From assembly GCA_934438035.1 (NCBI GenBank), contig CAKSBK010000087.1:1-5440 (forward strand): a stretch of 5,440 nucleotides of DNA, given 5' to 3'. Positions 5,328 through 5,440 of the stretch are shown here, piece by piece (the first letter of the stretch is position 1; the number at the start of each line of letters is the position of its first letter). Below the pieces are notes generated by a model. It worked only from the letters and a program-made list of their open reading frames with translations. It did no database searches and was not told the origin of the DNA. The stretch comes from an uncultured Christensenellaceae bacterium. Lineage in GTDB: Bacteria; Bacillota; Clostridia; Christensenellales; Christensenellaceae. The position numbers and the translations under genes are program-made.

Positions 5328-5440
5328 TTACATTGTGGGAAGAATGCCCTCAACGTCGTCATGGGGTCTCGGGATTACGTGTACGCCGTAAAGATCGCCG
5401 ACTCTCTTTGCAGCAGCTGCGCCTGCCTCAACCGCAGCCT
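5328..5440 (-). CDS. BMC-domain shell protein, C-terminal end (probably BMC-H hexamer type)
   Basis: Only the last 36 residues are inside the window; the 5' part lies beyond the right edge. They read [20 protein letters not shown] followed by [16 protein letters not shown] and a TAA stop (5330-5328). The pattern [33 protein letters not shown] is the standard C-terminus of the PduA/EutM/CcmK family, whose hexamers tile the facets of the microcompartment shell. A tandem BMC-T trimer-forming protein can end in a similar way, so the subtype is not settled. It is the most upstream visible gene of the BMC operon, 19 bases before the vertex-protein gene. Nothing suggests it is broken. Confidence 0.92.
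   Translation of the reverse strand, partial: AAVEAGAAAAKRVGDLYGVHVIPRPHDDVEGILPTM

Noticed and set aside
1..5440. CRISPR arrays, tRNA or rRNA genes, transposases, attachment sites, riboswitches
   Set aside because: Almost the whole window is filled by closely packed coding sequence; no repeat-spacer pattern, tRNA-like fold, transposase motif or leader region was found.

Overview
The window looks like a chromosomal segment of a member of the Bacillota, most likely a clostridium. This rests on moderately AT-rich sequence, strong GGAGG-type ribosome binding sites, tight head-to-tail gene packing, and the Gram-positive gene order prmA-rsmE-mtaB-hit. No genus can be assigned from the sequence alone. 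All supported genes lie on the minus strand, so transcription runs from high to low coordinates.

Right part (about 5440 to 4203): the 3' end of a bacterial microcompartment (BMC) operon. It holds the C-terminus of a BMC-domain shell protein, a complete EutN/CcmL-type pentameric vertex protein with a TTG start, and a DeoC-family class I aldolase with an N-terminal amphipathic extension that looks like an encapsulation peptide. A Rho-independent terminator follows deoC. Shell genes plus a DeoC with such an extension fit the 'sugar-phosphate utilizing' (SPU) type of BMC, where an aldolase would release an aldehyde inside the shell. The rest of the locus is outside the window, so the type is an inference. 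The aldolase keeps its catalytic Lys/Asp residues, but the usual KTSTG motif reads KISNA.

Middle (4182 to 3400): a GntR/HutC-family regulator with a UTRA ligand domain, the natural candidate to control the BMC operon in response to a sugar phosphate. It starts just after the terminator, and its stop codon forms part of the prmA ribosome binding site.

Left part (3390 to 1): a compact translation-related operon. It contains prmA (ribosomal protein L11 methyltransferase), rsmE (16S rRNA m3U1498 methyltransferase), mtaB (t6A37 tRNA methylthiotransferase), a HinT-type HIT hydrolase, and the first 18 codons of an unidentified gene. Junctions are overlapping or very short (ATGA at prmA/rsmE, one base at rsmE/mtaB, 11 bases at mtaB/hit, 20 bases at hit/next gene), which suggests one transcript with coupled translation. 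No gap over 300 bases lacks a gene. The main points of interest are the divergent BMC aldolase, the BMC operon and its putative regulator sitting directly upstream of housekeeping genes, and the weak TTG start of the vertex protein.
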